Assembly (NCBI GenBank): GCA_014804005.1
Contig: JAAVAP010000029.1
Span: forward strand, 17,933 to 81,932
Reading direction: 5' to 3'
Length of the DNA: 64,000 bases
Source of the DNA: Treponema sp.
GTDB lineage: Bacteria; Spirochaetota; Spirochaetia; Treponematales; Treponemataceae
Position 1 is the stretch's first letter, and each line of letters opens with the position of its first letter. A program made the translations under genes and the position numbers. Shown piece after piece: positions 1-8,877 of the stretch. A model generated the notes under the pieces. That model was not told the origin of the DNA and did no database searches. It was given only the letters and a program-made list of their open reading frames with translations.

Positions 1-4
1 AAAA

Positions 5-706
5 GTGCTCGAAGACAAAAATTGCAAAATAAATGAAAAAGATATTTCTCTCGGCATTCCGATTTTTTGCGTGGCAGGAAAAATTGCCGCAGGAAAAAAT
101 TTTGTCTGTTCGATTTTGGAAAAGCGCGGATTTTTTTGCATCGACGCAGATTCTGTGATTCATGAAATTATCAATGAAGAAGAAAAGCAAAACAAAATTT
201 TTGCGGCATTTCGCGATGACGCGCAAAAAATGGGGATTTCTTTGCAAAACACGGACGGCACTCCAAATCGTCGCGCGCTCGGACGGCTCGTTTTTTCGAA
301 AAAAGAATTTTTGGAAAGGCAGGAAAATATTGTTTATCCTGCCTTTGTGGAACGGGTGGAAAAAATCATCGCGCAGATTTCGCGCAACGCAGATTTTGAA
401 AATAAGAAAAACGTGTCGCGCGGAATTGTTCTCAATGCCGCAGTGCTCTATAAAACGCCGCAACTTTTGGAAAAATGCCGCGCGATTTTTTTTGTGGACG
501 CGCCCGAGCTCGTTCGTTTTTTGCGTGTGTGTCGCCGTGACGGAATTTCGCCGCGCGAGATTTTGAAGCGATTTTTTTCGCAACGGAATTTGTTCACGCA
601 ATATAAAAATTTTTCAAAATCGCATGGAATCCAAATTGTGAGAATTAAAAATTGGGGGAGGGGCACGGAAAAGAAACTCTGTGCCGCTTTGAATTCCGCG
701 CTGTAG
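5..706 (+). CDS. coaE: Dephospho-CoA kinase (start possibly outside the window)
   Basis: Predicted to phosphorylate the 3'-hydroxyl of dephospho-CoA with ATP, the last step of coenzyme A synthesis, in the cytosol. The P-loop is at residues 24-31 (GKIAAGKN); Asn replaces the usual Ser/Thr after the lysine, and I recall the same variant in treponemal CoaE. It is followed by a CIDAD segment typical of the CoA-binding side and by a LID-like region near residues 130-190. The 233-residue length is slightly above the usual ~200. The reading frame is open to the left edge, so the GTG at position 5 may not be the true start; its ribosome-binding site would lie outside the window. The next gene, a SPOR protein, lies about 195 bp downstream on the same strand. 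Confidence 0.85.
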   Translation: MLEDKNCKINEKDISLGIPIFCVAGKIAAGKNFVCSILEKRGFFCIDADSVIHEIINEEEKQNKIFAAFRDDAQKMGISLQNTDGTPNRRALGRLVFSKKEFLERQENIVYPAFVERVEKIIAQISRNADFENKKNVSRGIVLNAAVLYKTPQLLEKCRAIFFVDAPELVRFLRVCRRDGISPREILKRFFSQRNLFTQYKNFSKSHGIQIVRIKNWGRGTEKKLCAALNSAL

Positions 707-900
707 CATTTTGTTATGCGGGAAAACCGCGCTTACACAAAGGGCTTCAAAAAAATCAAGTTAAAATTCACGCATAAAGAAAAGCGATTTTCTCTAAACA
801 ATTTTTCCAATTTTCCGATATTGAAAACAGCATAATGCAAAGCACAAAATCGGGAGCGAAGCCGATTTTGAAATTTATAAAAAATATCGAGGACAAAATT

Positions 901-1749
901 ATGGAACAGAAAAAAACTTTGTGGATTATCGCGGCCAGCGGCGTTTTTTTGTTGGTCGTTCTTGGCGCGGCGTTGCTTTTGAATTCGTCGCCGGCAAGTG
1001 TGCCTACCACGGCTGCCATCACGACAATTGACAGAACGCCTGTAGCTGCTACAAGCGAAACGCCGAATATTTCTCACATTCAAACTCCATCGTCGGAAAA
1101 TGTTTTGGATACCAACACGCTGGCTTTCCAAAAAACCGAAAGCGGAATTTCGGGCGAGGAAAACTCATTCGAGGTAAATGCGAGTGCGGAAAGCGGGGCG
1201 CAAGGAAATAGCGTTCAGCTTGATTCTGCGAATCTCACGATAAACACGAACACGACGAATATTGAATTGAAAACTTCCGACACGCCTTCAAGCAATCTCA
1301 CGGCGACAAGCCGCGCGGGCGAAGAGGCTTTGGCAAAAGCGAACGGTTCAAACAAGAATTCAAATTATGTCGCGTCCGCGCAAAGTGAAAAAAATGTAGT
1401 AGCTACAAAAACTAATTCGTCGTCCGCATCGAATTCGACAAGTGCGAAATCCACACAGAACGCGCAGAAAAAAACGGTTTCTACATCCACGCCACTTGCC
1501 ACAAAATATTGGGTGCAAGCCGCGTCGTTCACGAACAAAAAAAGCGCGGACAGCGCCCGCACAGAATTGGACGAAAACAAAATTCCTGCCGAAGTGTTCA
1601 CCTACAAGGACAAAAAGGACACTTTGTTCTATCGAGTTCGCGTCGGTCCGTACACGACAAAAAGCGAAGCCGAATATTGGAAAAGCCGAATCGGAAGTTT
1701 GGACTTTTTCAAGGACACGCAAAGTTATGTCACGGAAGTGAAAATGTAG
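901..1749 (+). CDS. SPOR-domain membrane-anchored protein
   Basis: A 282-residue protein with a short cytosolic N-terminus and one transmembrane helix (about residues 8-29). A long Ser/Thr/Asn-rich linker follows (about 30-195), then a C-terminal SPOR domain (about 200-282, from KYWVQAASF to FYRVRVGPY). SPOR domains bind denuded septal peptidoglycan, so a cell-division or envelope role is inferred. The ATG at 901 is preferred over an in-frame ATG at 835 because GAGG lies just upstream and the product then starts directly before the membrane helix. The linker has low-complexity codon use. It ends just before a strong terminator and converges with argD. Confidence 0.8.
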   Translation: MEQKKTLWIIAASGVFLLVVLGAALLLNSSPASVPTTAAITTIDRTPVAATSETPNISHIQTPSSENVLDTNTLAFQKTESGISGEENSFEVNASAESGAQGNSVQLDSANLTINTNTTNIELKTSDTPSSNLTATSRAGEEALAKANGSNKNSNYVASAQSEKNVVATKTNSSSASNSTSAKSTQNAQKKTVSTSTPLATKYWVQAASFTNKKSADSARTELDENKIPAEVFTYKDKKDTLFYRVRVGPYTTKSEAEYWKSRIGSLDFFKDTQSYVTEVKM

Positions 1750-1769
1750 CCAGTTTTGGTAAGAGGAGG

Positions 1770-1794
1770 AACGCCGCGCAAGCGGCGTTTTTTT
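1770..1794 (+). terminator. Rho-independent terminator of the SPOR gene
   Basis: An 8-bp perfect stem (AACGCCGC / GCGGCGTT) with a GCAA loop is followed by a run of seven T. It ends right at the argD stop codon, between two convergent genes. Confidence 0.9.
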
Positions 1795-1797
1795 ATT

Positions 1798-2964
1798 TTA
1801 ACTTTTTATTACGCTTTTGAAAATTGCAAGCCCTTCTTTGATTTCTTCGTCGCTGATTGTGAGCGGCGGCAAAAATCGCACGACATCCGCGCCGGCAGTG
1901 CAAACGCAAAGTCCGTTTTTGAGGCACTCGACTTGGATTTCGCTTGGCTTTGCCTGCGACTTGATTTGGATTCCAATCATCAAGCCTTTGCCGCGCACTT
2001 CCTGCACGACATCGCAATTCCATGATTTTATTTCCGAGCGAATTTTTTCGCCGACAAAATTCACTCGCTCAAAAAATTCTTTTTTTTGCATTGTGCGCAA
2101 GACGGTCAAAGCCGCGCTGCACGCCAAGGGATTTCCTGCGAAAGTTGACTGATGGTCGTTCGCCACGAAAACGTTCGCGGCTTTGTTCCTGAAAAGGCAC
2201 GCGCCCATTGGGATTCCGCCCGCGATTCCTTTTGCAAGCGTAACGACATCCGGCTCAAAGCCGAGCGCGTCGCTTGCCAAAAATGCGCCCGTGCGTCCAA
2301 CTCCGGTTTGAACTTCGTCCGCCATTACGAGTGCGCCAGCCTTTCGTGCGGCGGCGGCGGCGGCCTTTGCCCATTCTGCATCGATGATATTTACCCCTCC
2401 CTCGCCTTGGACGCATTCGATCATAAGCGCGGCGGTGGTTTCGTCGAAGGCGGTTTTTATCGCATCAAAATCATTTGCGCGAATCGTATTGAAGCATTCC
2501 ACGTAAGGCGCGAAACATTCTGGATGAAATTTTTCCTGTCCAGTCGCAGTCAATGTCGCGAGCGTCCTTCCGTGGAAAGAATTTTCCAGCGTGTAAATAA
2601 CCCGCCTTTTTGCGCCGCCGTTCAAGTGGCCGAATTTCCGCGCCAATTTGAACGCCGCTTCATTCGCCTCCGCGCCGCTGTTTCCAAAATACACGCCGTC
2701 AAATCCAGTGTAGCGCAAAAGCTCTTCTGCATATTCAACGCCGACATCGCTCAAATAATAATTTGAAATGTGAATCTGTTTCTTCGCCTGCGCCTGAATC
2801 GCCGCGACCACATCCTTGTTTGCGTGTCCAAGCGAATTCACGCCGATTCCCGCCATGAAGTCGATGTATTTTTTTCCGTTCGAATCCCAAAGCGTGGCGT
2901 TTTTTCCGCGTACGAAAGTTATGTCAAACGAACCATAATTGTTGACCACATTGTTTTTTCCCAT
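1798..2964 (-). CDS. argD: Acetylornithine aminotransferase
   Basis: A class-III PLP-dependent aminotransferase that converts N-acetylglutamate semialdehyde to N-acetylornithine with glutamate. At 388 residues it has the usual family length. Visible landmarks are GNSGAEANEAAFKLAR (PLP phosphate binding), the HGRTLA segment, ADEVQTGVGRTG with the conserved Asp, and TLAKGIAGG with the Schiff-base Lys. The ATG at 2964 has AAGGAG about 8 nt upstream. It is the third gene of a minus-strand argJ-argB-argD operon, 55 bp after argB. Related ornithine or GABA aminotransferases are possible, but the arg neighbours make ArgD the natural call. Confidence 0.92.
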   Translation of the reverse strand: MGKNNVVNNYGSFDITFVRGKNATLWDSNGKKYIDFMAGIGVNSLGHANKDVVAAIQAQAKKQIHISNYYLSDVGVEYAEELLRYTGFDGVYFGNSGAEANEAAFKLARKFGHLNGGAKRRVIYTLENSFHGRTLATLTATGQEKFHPECFAPYVECFNTIRANDFDAIKTAFDETTAALMIECVQGEGGVNIIDAEWAKAAAAAARKAGALVMADEVQTGVGRTGAFLASDALGFEPDVVTLAKGIAGGIPMGACLFRNKAANVFVANDHQSTFAGNPLACSAALTVLRTMQKKEFFERVNFVGEKIRSEIKSWNCDVVQEVRGKGLMIGIQIKSQAKPSEIQVECLKNGLCVCTAGADVVRFLPPLTISDEEIKEGLAIFKSVIKS

Positions 2965-3019
2965 GATTTTTCTCCTTAAAAAAATTTAATCGCAAAATTT
3001 CAAAATTGCGACTTAAATT

Positions 3020-3913
3020 CTAATATATCATCGTGCCGATTCCACGCTCGCTGAACATTTCGATCAAAAGCGAATGCGGAACGCGGCCGTCGATGATGTG
3101 CGTTCGCGGCACACCTCCCTTGAGCGCGATCATGCAGCATTCCACTTTCGGAATCATTCCGCCTTCGATGATGCCTTCTTTCATCAAGCCGTCGATGTTC
3201 GGCATCGGAATGCGCGGAATGAGCGAAGCAGGATCGTTCACGTCCTTCAAGATTCCCGGAACGTTCGTGAGCTGCACGAATTTTTCCGCCTTGAGCGCGA
3301 CCGCGATTTTCGCCGCGGCAGTGTCGGCATTGATATTGTAAAAATGCGGATCGCCGATTTCGCCCGAAGCAATCGTGGAAACAACCGGAATGAAATTTTC
3401 CTGTAAAAGCGAAGTGATGATTTCGGGATGAACTTGCGTCACCTCGCCCACGTAGCCGAAATCCACGCCGTCCTTTTCAATTTTCTTCGCGCAAAGCAAG
3501 CCTGAATCTACGCCGCTCAATCCCACGGCGCGTCCGCCTTCCTGCAAAATTATTTTTACGATGTCCTTGTTCAGTTTGCCGCTCAAAACCATTTCCACGA
3601 TTTCCATCGTTTCTTCGTCGGTGTAACGCAAGCCGTTTATGAAGCGGCTTTCTTTTCCCACGCGGTCGAGCATCTTGTTGATTTCAGGGCCGCCGCCGTG
3701 GACGAGCACCACGCGAATTCCGATTGTGGAAAGCAACACGATGTCTTTCATCACCGCGATTTTCAAATCTTCGTTGAGCATTGCGTTGCCGCCATATTTT
3801 ACGACGACGGTTTTTCCCACCCATTTTTTGAAATACGGCATCGCCTCCACAAGCACGCTTGCCCATTTTTCATTGTCAAGCCGAGGATCGTTCTTTGTAT
3901 TTTCGTTTTCCAT
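3020..3913 (-). CDS. argB: Acetylglutamate kinase
   Basis: Phosphorylates N-acetylglutamate, the second step of arginine synthesis. The 297-residue product has the amino-acid-kinase fold: [11 protein letters not shown] near residue 35, [13 protein letters not shown] near residue 70 and [12 protein letters not shown] near residue 195. An N-terminal helix (about residues 15-32) precedes the kinase core. That helix is typical of hexameric, arginine-inhibited NAGKs, so feedback inhibition is inferred. The ATG at 3913 has an AGGAG motif 5-9 nt upstream. The frame stays open further upstream, but that stretch overlaps argJ and looks non-coding. The gene lies 41 bp after argJ. Confidence 0.94.
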   Translation of the reverse strand: MENENTKNDPRLDNEKWASVLVEAMPYFKKWVGKTVVVKYGGNAMLNEDLKIAVMKDIVLLSTIGIRVVLVHGGGPEINKMLDRVGKESRFINGLRYTDEETMEIVEMVLSGKLNKDIVKIILQEGGRAVGLSGVDSGLLCAKKIEKDGVDFGYVGEVTQVHPEIITSLLQENFIPVVSTIASGEIGDPHFYNINADTAAAKIAVALKAEKFVQLTNVPGILKDVNDPASLIPRIPMPNIDGLMKEGIIEGGMIPKVECCMIALKGGVPRTHIIDGRVPHSLLIEMFSERGIGTMIY

Positions 3914-3954
3914 TTTTTCTCCTGTCAGTTTTTGTTTTCGCTGCGAATTGATTT

Positions 3955-5244
3955 TCAGTTTCTGTAGTCGCCGTTGATTTTTACATAATCGTAAGTGAGG
4001 TCGCAACCCCACGCCTTGCCTTGCGCGTTTCCGTCCTCGAGAATCACTTCGATTTCCACGGCTTCGGCAGAAAGAATTTTCGCGGCCTTTTCTTCGTCGA
4101 ACGAAAGCCCAACGCCGTCGTGAATCACTTCGATTCTTTCCGCTTCGTTTTCCGAGCCGATTTGAAAATCGTTTTGCGCATCGAAAAATCGGAGCGAGCC
4201 TTGCTTGCTTGAAAAATAGACGCAAGTTTTTTCAACCGTAAAATCAAATCCCGAATATCCCATCGCGCACAAAACGCGCCCGCAATTTGCATCGCGCCCG
4301 AACATCGCGGCTTTCACAAGATTCGACTTGATGACGGCTTTCGCGATTCCGCGAGCAATTTCTTCTGACTTCGCTCCGCGCACAGTGCATTCAACAAGGC
4401 GGCTCGCGCCTTCGCCGTCCGCCGCAATTTTCATCGCGAGAACCGTATTCAGTTTGTTGAGCGCGAAAAGGAATTTTTCAAAATCTTCGCCTTCCGAAGA
4501 AATTTCCGCATTGCCCGCCTTGCCGCTCGCCATGATCGTAAGCGTGTCGTTGGTGGAAGTGTCGCCGTCAACGCTCACGCAATTGTAGGTGAGCGCGGCA
4601 GATTTTTTAAGCGCGAGCTTGAGCATCTGCGGAGTGATTGCGCAGTCCGTCGTCAAAAACGAAAGCATCGTTCCCATGTTGATGTGAATCATTCCCGAGC
4701 CTTTGCACATTCCGCCAATGCGAATTTTTTTTCCGCCGATTTCAGTTTCCACCGCGCATTCTTTAAAACTCGTGTCAGTTGTCATAATCGCGCTTCGCGC
4801 TTCGACATGGTTTTCTTTGGAAAGCCCTTCTGCAAGGCGCGAAATATTTTGCTCGATTTTTTCGACGGGAATTTGCTGGCCGATTATTCCAGTCGAACAG
4901 ACGATTACATTCTGCGGATTCAAGCCAAGGGCTGCGGCCGCCGCTTGAGCCATTCGTTTGGCGTTTTTGTAGCCTTCGCTTCCCGTGCACGCGTTCGCAA
5001 AGCAGACGTTGCAAATGGCGGCTTGCATTTTTCCGCTCTCGAGATTTTTTTGCGTGAGCTTCACGCATTCGGCTTTGACGCGGTTTGAAGTGAAGATGCC
5101 GGCCGAGGCGCACATCGTGTCGCAAAAAATCAGCGCGAGGTCGTTTGTGGTGCGGCTCGATTTTAGCCCGCAATGAATTCCGTTTGCCGTAAAGCCGCTT
5201 GGCGCGCACACGCCGCCTTCGATGAATTTCGTTTCAAACTGCAT
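3955..5244 (-). CDS. argJ: Glutamate N-acetyltransferase / amino-acid acetyltransferase
   Basis: Recycles the acetyl group from N-acetylornithine to glutamate, and may also use acetyl-CoA. The 429-residue protein is an Ntn-type enzyme that self-cleaves before a Thr. The cleavage region is visible as [18 protein letters not shown] near residue 180, where the usual Ala-Thr junction reads Gly-Thr. Other landmarks are VCSTGIIGQ and [11 protein letters not shown]. The ATG at 5244 is preceded by a GGCGGA site. It is the first gene of the operon, behind a promoter carrying two ARG-box-like motifs. No argC, argF or argH is present in the window. Confidence 0.93.
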   Translation of the reverse strand: MQFETKFIEGGVCAPSGFTANGIHCGLKSSRTTNDLALIFCDTMCASAGIFTSNRVKAECVKLTQKNLESGKMQAAICNVCFANACTGSEGYKNAKRMAQAAAAALGLNPQNVIVCSTGIIGQQIPVEKIEQNISRLAEGLSKENHVEARSAIMTTDTSFKECAVETEIGGKKIRIGGMCKGSGMIHINMGTMLSFLTTDCAITPQMLKLALKKSAALTYNCVSVDGDTSTNDTLTIMASGKAGNAEISSEGEDFEKFLFALNKLNTVLAMKIAADGEGASRLVECTVRGAKSEEIARGIAKAVIKSNLVKAAMFGRDANCGRVLCAMGYSGFDFTVEKTCVYFSSKQGSLRFFDAQNDFQIGSENEAERIEVIHDGVGLSFDEEKAAKILSAEAVEIEVILEDGNAQGKAWGCDLTYDYVKINGDYRN

Positions 5245-5276
5245 AATTTCCGCCTTTTTCGGCGCAAAAAGCGCAC

Positions 5277-5321
5277 GAATATTTATGCAATTATTTTAGC
5301 ATAAAAAGAATATTTATGCAA
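5277..5321 (-). promoter_or_regulatory. argJBD promoter with two ARG-box-like operators
   Basis: On the minus strand TTGCAT (5316-5321) is separated by 17 bp from TAAAAT (5293-5298). The motif TGCATAAATATTC occurs at 5308-5320, overlapping the -35, and again at 5277-5289, at the predicted start site, 31 bp apart. It resembles ArgR/AhrC boxes, and close variants occur in the argG promoter. Confidence 0.65.
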
Positions 5322-5379
5322 GCAGGAAAAATGAAAAATTTGAGTGCATTGCGGCAGTTTTTTTGCGTGTGGCTTGGCT

Positions 5380-5553
5380 TCGTTATGATAAGGAACGACG
5401 ACTTTTGCTAAAAGCGGAAATCCTTATGGTAAGGAACATCGTTTTTGCTTGAGGCGGCTTTCCTTATCATAAGGAACGGTGACTTTTGCTGAAAGCGGAA
5501 ATCCTTATGGTAAGGAATGTCGTTTTCGCCCGAGGCAGACTTCCTTATTTTGA
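5380..5553. repeat. Tandem array of ~40-bp units built on a short palindrome
   Basis: The palindrome TCCTTATnnTAAGGA or a degenerate form recurs with centres near 5387, 5428, 5468, 5509 and 5549, spaced 41, 40, 41 and 40 bp. The first and last copies are partial. The ~25-bp stretches between them are related to each other (TTTTGCTnAAAGCGG or TTTTGCTTGAGGCGG types), so they are not CRISPR spacers. The array fills the gap between argJ and the lipoprotein gene and ends about 20 bp before that gene's start. Together with the argJ promoter it accounts for the whole gene-free stretch from 5245 to 5573. Confidence 0.85.
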
Positions 5554-5573
5554 CGAAAGGCAGACGATATGAT

Positions 5574-7631
5574 ATGCTTTCCCTTATGAACAAAATGAAA
5601 TGTATTGGTATCGCGTTGCTTGCCATGGTGTTTTTTGGTTGCAAGGCGGCGCGCACGGGAGCGGAACAATCTCCTGCCGAAGCCGCGGAAACTGTTCCTG
5701 CCAAGGCTTCGGAAAAATCCGGGGAGCAGACCCCGCCGAAAAAGGAATGGCTTTATTCCGATGCGGAACTCGACGAGTTTTTGAAGCGGAATGAAGTGTC
5801 TGACCGAAATCCTCTCGCGTATTATTATGCGGGAAACCGGTGCGCGGACAAAGGGGAATATCAGGAGGCGGCAAAGCTGTATGCGCTTGCGGTGGAGGGG
5901 ATTCAGTCGAGGTCGTATGAATATCGCAAAGATGGCATTGATTGGTATTGGAAAGAGGAAGAATCATATCCCGGGACGCTCGACGAGAACGGCGAGTGCA
6001 AGGAATTCTACTATTCCATTTACAACCTTTCCTGCTGTATGAGCCTTCTGGGATTGCTGGAGCTTTCGGAAGCGTATCTGTACAACGCGATTATCGCGGG
6101 CTACCCGCACTTGAATCACCTGCTTTCCGACCCCGACCTCGCGAACTTGTACGGCGGACCGAACGGGGAAACGGTGAAAGCGCGCGCGAAGGAACTCTTT
6201 GCCTGCGGCAACAGCGCGGATTTTTTGTGCGGGAAAAAAGTGCCGCAGCTTTCTATGGATATAGCGTGGTATTTTAACTTTGACAAGAACGGAAAAGATG
6301 TTTTCTGCTATTCATATTATGATGGCGAAGATCCGTGGAATTCTGAGCGTCCATGGGTGATGAAGGGAACGTACACCGTAAAGAATTTCCACGTCCTCAT
6401 TCGCTTTGATTCCGTATGGGAAAGAGAGTCAGTCGGGTATAAGATGTGGCCTGGTCATGGCATAGACCCCATTGATGCCCCATACGATACCTATTGGCTT
6501 CCTGTCATCACCTCCAAACCATATCAATACAATTTGTATATGCTTTCTTTTGACTGCGCATTTAGGGGTTTGCGTTGCTGGGAAGATTTTTCGTTGGACG
6601 AAAAAGACGATTTGGTTCGCGGAACGTTTTTGGAAAGCGTTTCGCGCCCGGAAAACAAAGACCACTATTTCCTGCGAAGTTCCTGCGTCACCCTTCTTGA
6701 TAAAGTCTTCAGGGAAGCCGAAGCGGTAAAATGGTCGCCCGAAGACTCCGAGAAAAACCGGGAGCTGAACGGGCTGAACGAGACTCGCAGGAGTAAACAG
6801 GCGGCCACCGCGCTGATCGAGCTTTCCGAAGAAGAAATTGACGCGAACGCACGGCGGCGGCTTGCGCGTTACCGCGAATTTGCCGATCCGATTATCCAAG
6901 GCTACAAGGAAAAAGGAAAGGTCGTCACGCTCGATGCGGCGACGTTTGCGGATTCCGGGGAGCATGATGTTTTGCCGCAGGAGACGGAATTCTGCTATGT
7001 CTTCATCAAAGGAACAGTGGAAAATTCCGCTGCGTTTGAAAGCATCTGCAAGGCAGCGGAAAAACGGTTTGCCGCCGGTTTCTTCCTTGACTTTACGGAC
7101 TGCGAAAGTGGCGACGGCGAATGTGATTTTTCTCCTTTCGAGGTAACGGGAATAAAAGGAATCATCTTTCCGAAAAACCTGACAAAGGCTTCTGTATATT
7201 GTTGGGGTAACTATGATGGCTCTGGTATTGAAATCATAGAATTCCAAGATTCTGAAATGCCATTGACGGAATCCGTGAAAATAAACGGCGGCGGCAGCTA
7301 TAATTCTTTTGAAAACAATTCGCTCAGGGCAGTTCGTCTGCCAGAAGGTCTTAAAACAATTGACCGCTTTATGTTTATGAGATGCGTTGCGCTTGAACAA
7401 GTGTACGCGCCGAAAAGCCTTGAGCAGATAGAGTACTTGGCATTTGAAGGATGCGACAGGCTCACCTTTGAGATTCCGGAACATGTCCGTTATGTGCGGG
7501 AGCGTGTGTTCGGCCCTCAAACACAACTATACATTCCCGCATACTGCCATCACCCCGAAAACTTCGACTGGTACTACAGCTGCTTTGATTACACGGGAGA
7601 AAATGTTCATTGGGGCAAGTGTGTGGAGTGA
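5574..7631 (+). CDS. Predicted lipoprotein with TPR-like and BspA-type leucine-rich segments
   Basis: A 685-residue protein of unknown function. A lipoprotein signal peptide ends in MVFFGC, so it is probably membrane-anchored and faces the periplasm or the surface. Residues about 60-95 look like a tetratricopeptide pair (YYYAGNRCADKGEYQEAAKL). The middle is tryptophan- and tyrosine-rich and unrecognised. The last ~100 residues carry BspA-like LRR_5 repeats (LRAVRLPEGLKTIDRFMF, then LEQIEYLAFEGC), often found in surface proteins of host-associated bacteria. Starts at 5574 and 5586 are both possible; 5574 is chosen because GAAAGG lies about 13 nt upstream. The next gene follows after 48 bp. Confidence 0.7.
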   Translation: MLSLMNKMKCIGIALLAMVFFGCKAARTGAEQSPAEAAETVPAKASEKSGEQTPPKKEWLYSDAELDEFLKRNEVSDRNPLAYYYAGNRCADKGEYQEAAKLYALAVEGIQSRSYEYRKDGIDWYWKEEESYPGTLDENGECKEFYYSIYNLSCCMSLLGLLELSEAYLYNAIIAGYPHLNHLLSDPDLANLYGGPNGETVKARAKELFACGNSADFLCGKKVPQLSMDIAWYFNFDKNGKDVFCYSYYDGEDPWNSERPWVMKGTYTVKNFHVLIRFDSVWERESVGYKMWPGHGIDPIDAPYDTYWLPVITSKPYQYNLYMLSFDCAFRGLRCWEDFSLDEKDDLVRGTFLESVSRPENKDHYFLRSSCVTLLDKVFREAEAVKWSPEDSEKNRELNGLNETRRSKQAATALIELSEEEIDANARRRLARYREFADPIIQGYKEKGKVVTLDAATFADSGEHDVLPQETEFCYVFIKGTVENSAAFESICKAAEKRFAAGFFLDFTDCESGDGECDFSPFEVTGIKGIIFPKNLTKASVYCWGNYDGSGIEIIEFQDSEMPLTESVKINGGGSYNSFENNSLRAVRLPEGLKTIDRFMFMRCVALEQVYAPKSLEQIEYLAFEGCDRLTFEIPEHVRYVRERVFGPQTQLYIPAYCHHPENFDWYYSCFDYTGENVHWGKCVE

Positions 7632-7679
7632 TTTTTTGGGGAAGGATTTGGGAGGGGAAAAAATTTCAGGAGGTTGCGA

Positions 7680-8549
7680 ATGCTTCGCGCGTTTCAACAA
7701 AAATCTCGGTTCTGCACGAATCTGTGCGAGAAAGATGTGCTTCGTTTGCGGCAGTCCGCGGGGCTGCTTGAGGACGAAACGGTCTGCCTGCTGATTGACG
7801 ATTCACTGTTCGGGAATCGGGCGAAGAACGTCATGCTCACGGACAGGCGCATTTTGTGGCAGGAAAAGCGGCGCGCGCCGTATTGTTCGGTTTTGCTTTC
7901 CGCGCTGAAAGGCGCGTCGGTGTTTGCCGGGCAGCGTGGCTCTGCTTCCGTCATTACGATTTTGAACGGCGGCGCGCATGTGTCGCTCGTTTTCAAAAAT
8001 GTCCGCGAGTGCGAGCCGCTTCGGATTATTTTCCACGATTATCTTTCCCACCATTGCGAGGGCTACAATCCGCTTGACGAGGAAAATGCGCGTCGCTACG
8101 AAAAGGAATTTCTTCTGCCGCACAGAAAACGCGATTTGATTTCCGCCGTTCTTGCGGCGGCGGGCGGCGTGTTTTTTCTTTTGTTTGCGCTGATTCAACA
8201 ACGCGCGGTGTTTTCGCGCCTGCTTGAGTCACTGGAATGGGAGAGCTACTATCGAATTGAAGGTAGCATGGTCTCGCTTTTGCTAATTTGTTGGGCGGCG
8301 AATATCCTTCTTCCCACTTCCAAGTCGAAAATGGTAAAGTCGGCGTTGCTGTTTATGTCCACGATTTATTTTTTTGTTTTGATGGCAGCACCGGCTTCTT
8401 CTTGGTGGGATTACTGTATCGGTTCTTTTTTTTCGGTGGCATTTCTACTCGCGGATCGATTCGACGATGTTCGTCTTGAACCGTTGGTAATTGGATTTGC
8501 GGTAATCCTTGCGCTCTTTATTGCCTCTTTGTTGGTTATTTTGGCGTAG
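7680..8549 (+). CDS. Membrane protein with an N-terminal PH-like domain
   Basis: A 289-residue protein of unknown function. Residues about 30-120 have the pattern of a bacterial PH-like domain (VMLTDRRILWQEK, then a string of beta strands). Residues about 155-289 hold four or five hydrophobic segments, with the C-terminus LFIASLLVILA embedded in the membrane. The ATG at 7680 is preferred over a TTG at 7674 because AGGAGG ends 6 nt before it. It lies just downstream of the LRR lipoprotein on the same strand and may be co-transcribed. No catalytic motif was seen. Confidence 0.65.
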   Translation: MLRAFQQKSRFCTNLCEKDVLRLRQSAGLLEDETVCLLIDDSLFGNRAKNVMLTDRRILWQEKRRAPYCSVLLSALKGASVFAGQRGSASVITILNGGAHVSLVFKNVRECEPLRIIFHDYLSHHCEGYNPLDEENARRYEKEFLLPHRKRDLISAVLAAAGGVFFLLFALIQQRAVFSRLLESLEWESYYRIEGSMVSLLLICWAANILLPTSKSKMVKSALLFMSTIYFFVLMAAPASSWWDYCIGSFFSVAFLLADRFDDVRLEPLVIGFAVILALFIASLLVILA

Positions 8550-8589
8550 GAATTTTTTGAGGAATGCTATGTGAAGTCTTGTATTTCTC

Positions 8590-8808
8590 ATGAAAATTAT
8601 GGCAAATTTGACAATCAGCATCGACGACGCGGACAAGCAGTGCATCGCAGAATTTTGCAACCAAGTCGGCATGACGGTTTCCGGGTTGTACAATGTATTC
8701 ACAAAGCAAGTCATCCGCGAACGGCGCATTCCCTTTGAAATCGCCGTTGACCGCCCGAACCGCGCGACCTGCGTTTGCAATGGAATGAAAACACATCTTA
8801 AAAATTAA
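8590..8808 (+). CDS. Orphan RelB/DinJ-family antitoxin, C-terminally atypical
   Basis: A 72-residue protein matching the ribbon-helix-helix N-terminus of RelB/DinJ antitoxins: NLTISIDDADKQ (strand), then FCNQVGMTVSGLYNVFTKQV and RERRIPFEIAV. After IPFEIAVD the family pattern stops, and RPNRATCVCNGMKTHLKN does not resemble the usual toxin-binding tail. The protein is also shorter than the usual 85-100 residues. No RelE/YafQ-like toxin is adjacent. Either ATG 8590 or ATG 8599 could be the start; neither has a clear ribosome-binding site. It is probably a remnant or solitary antitoxin. Confidence 0.6.
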   Translation: MKIMANLTISIDDADKQCIAEFCNQVGMTVSGLYNVFTKQVIRERRIPFEIAVDRPNRATCVCNGMKTHLKN

Positions 8809-8826
8809 GTCCGCGACGCAAACTTT

Positions 8827-8877
8827 GAAGACAAAAACGCCGCGCGATTTGTGCGACATTTTTGTCTTCACTTTTTT
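8827..8877. terminator. Bidirectional terminator hairpin
   Basis: An 11-bp perfect stem (GAAGACAAAAA at 8827-8837, TTTTTGTCTTC at 8859-8869) with a 21-nt loop is followed by CTTTTTT on the plus strand. It sits between the antitoxin gene and the convergent alpha-2-macroglobulin gene. Confidence 0.7.

Noticed and set aside
3914..4225. N-terminal extension of ArgB upstream of 3913
   Set aside because: It overlaps argJ, is Arg-rich without similarity to acetylglutamate kinases, and the internal ATG has a proper ribosome-binding site.
5380..5553. CRISPR array at 5.4 kb (and likewise at 17.7 and 63.4 kb)
   Set aside because: Repeats are imperfect palindromes, the intervals are short or related to each other rather than unique, and no cas genes are present.
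6429..7526. 365-codon frame antisense to the LRR lipoprotein
   Set aside because: The sense frame has a signal peptide, TPR-like and LRR features; the antisense product has none.
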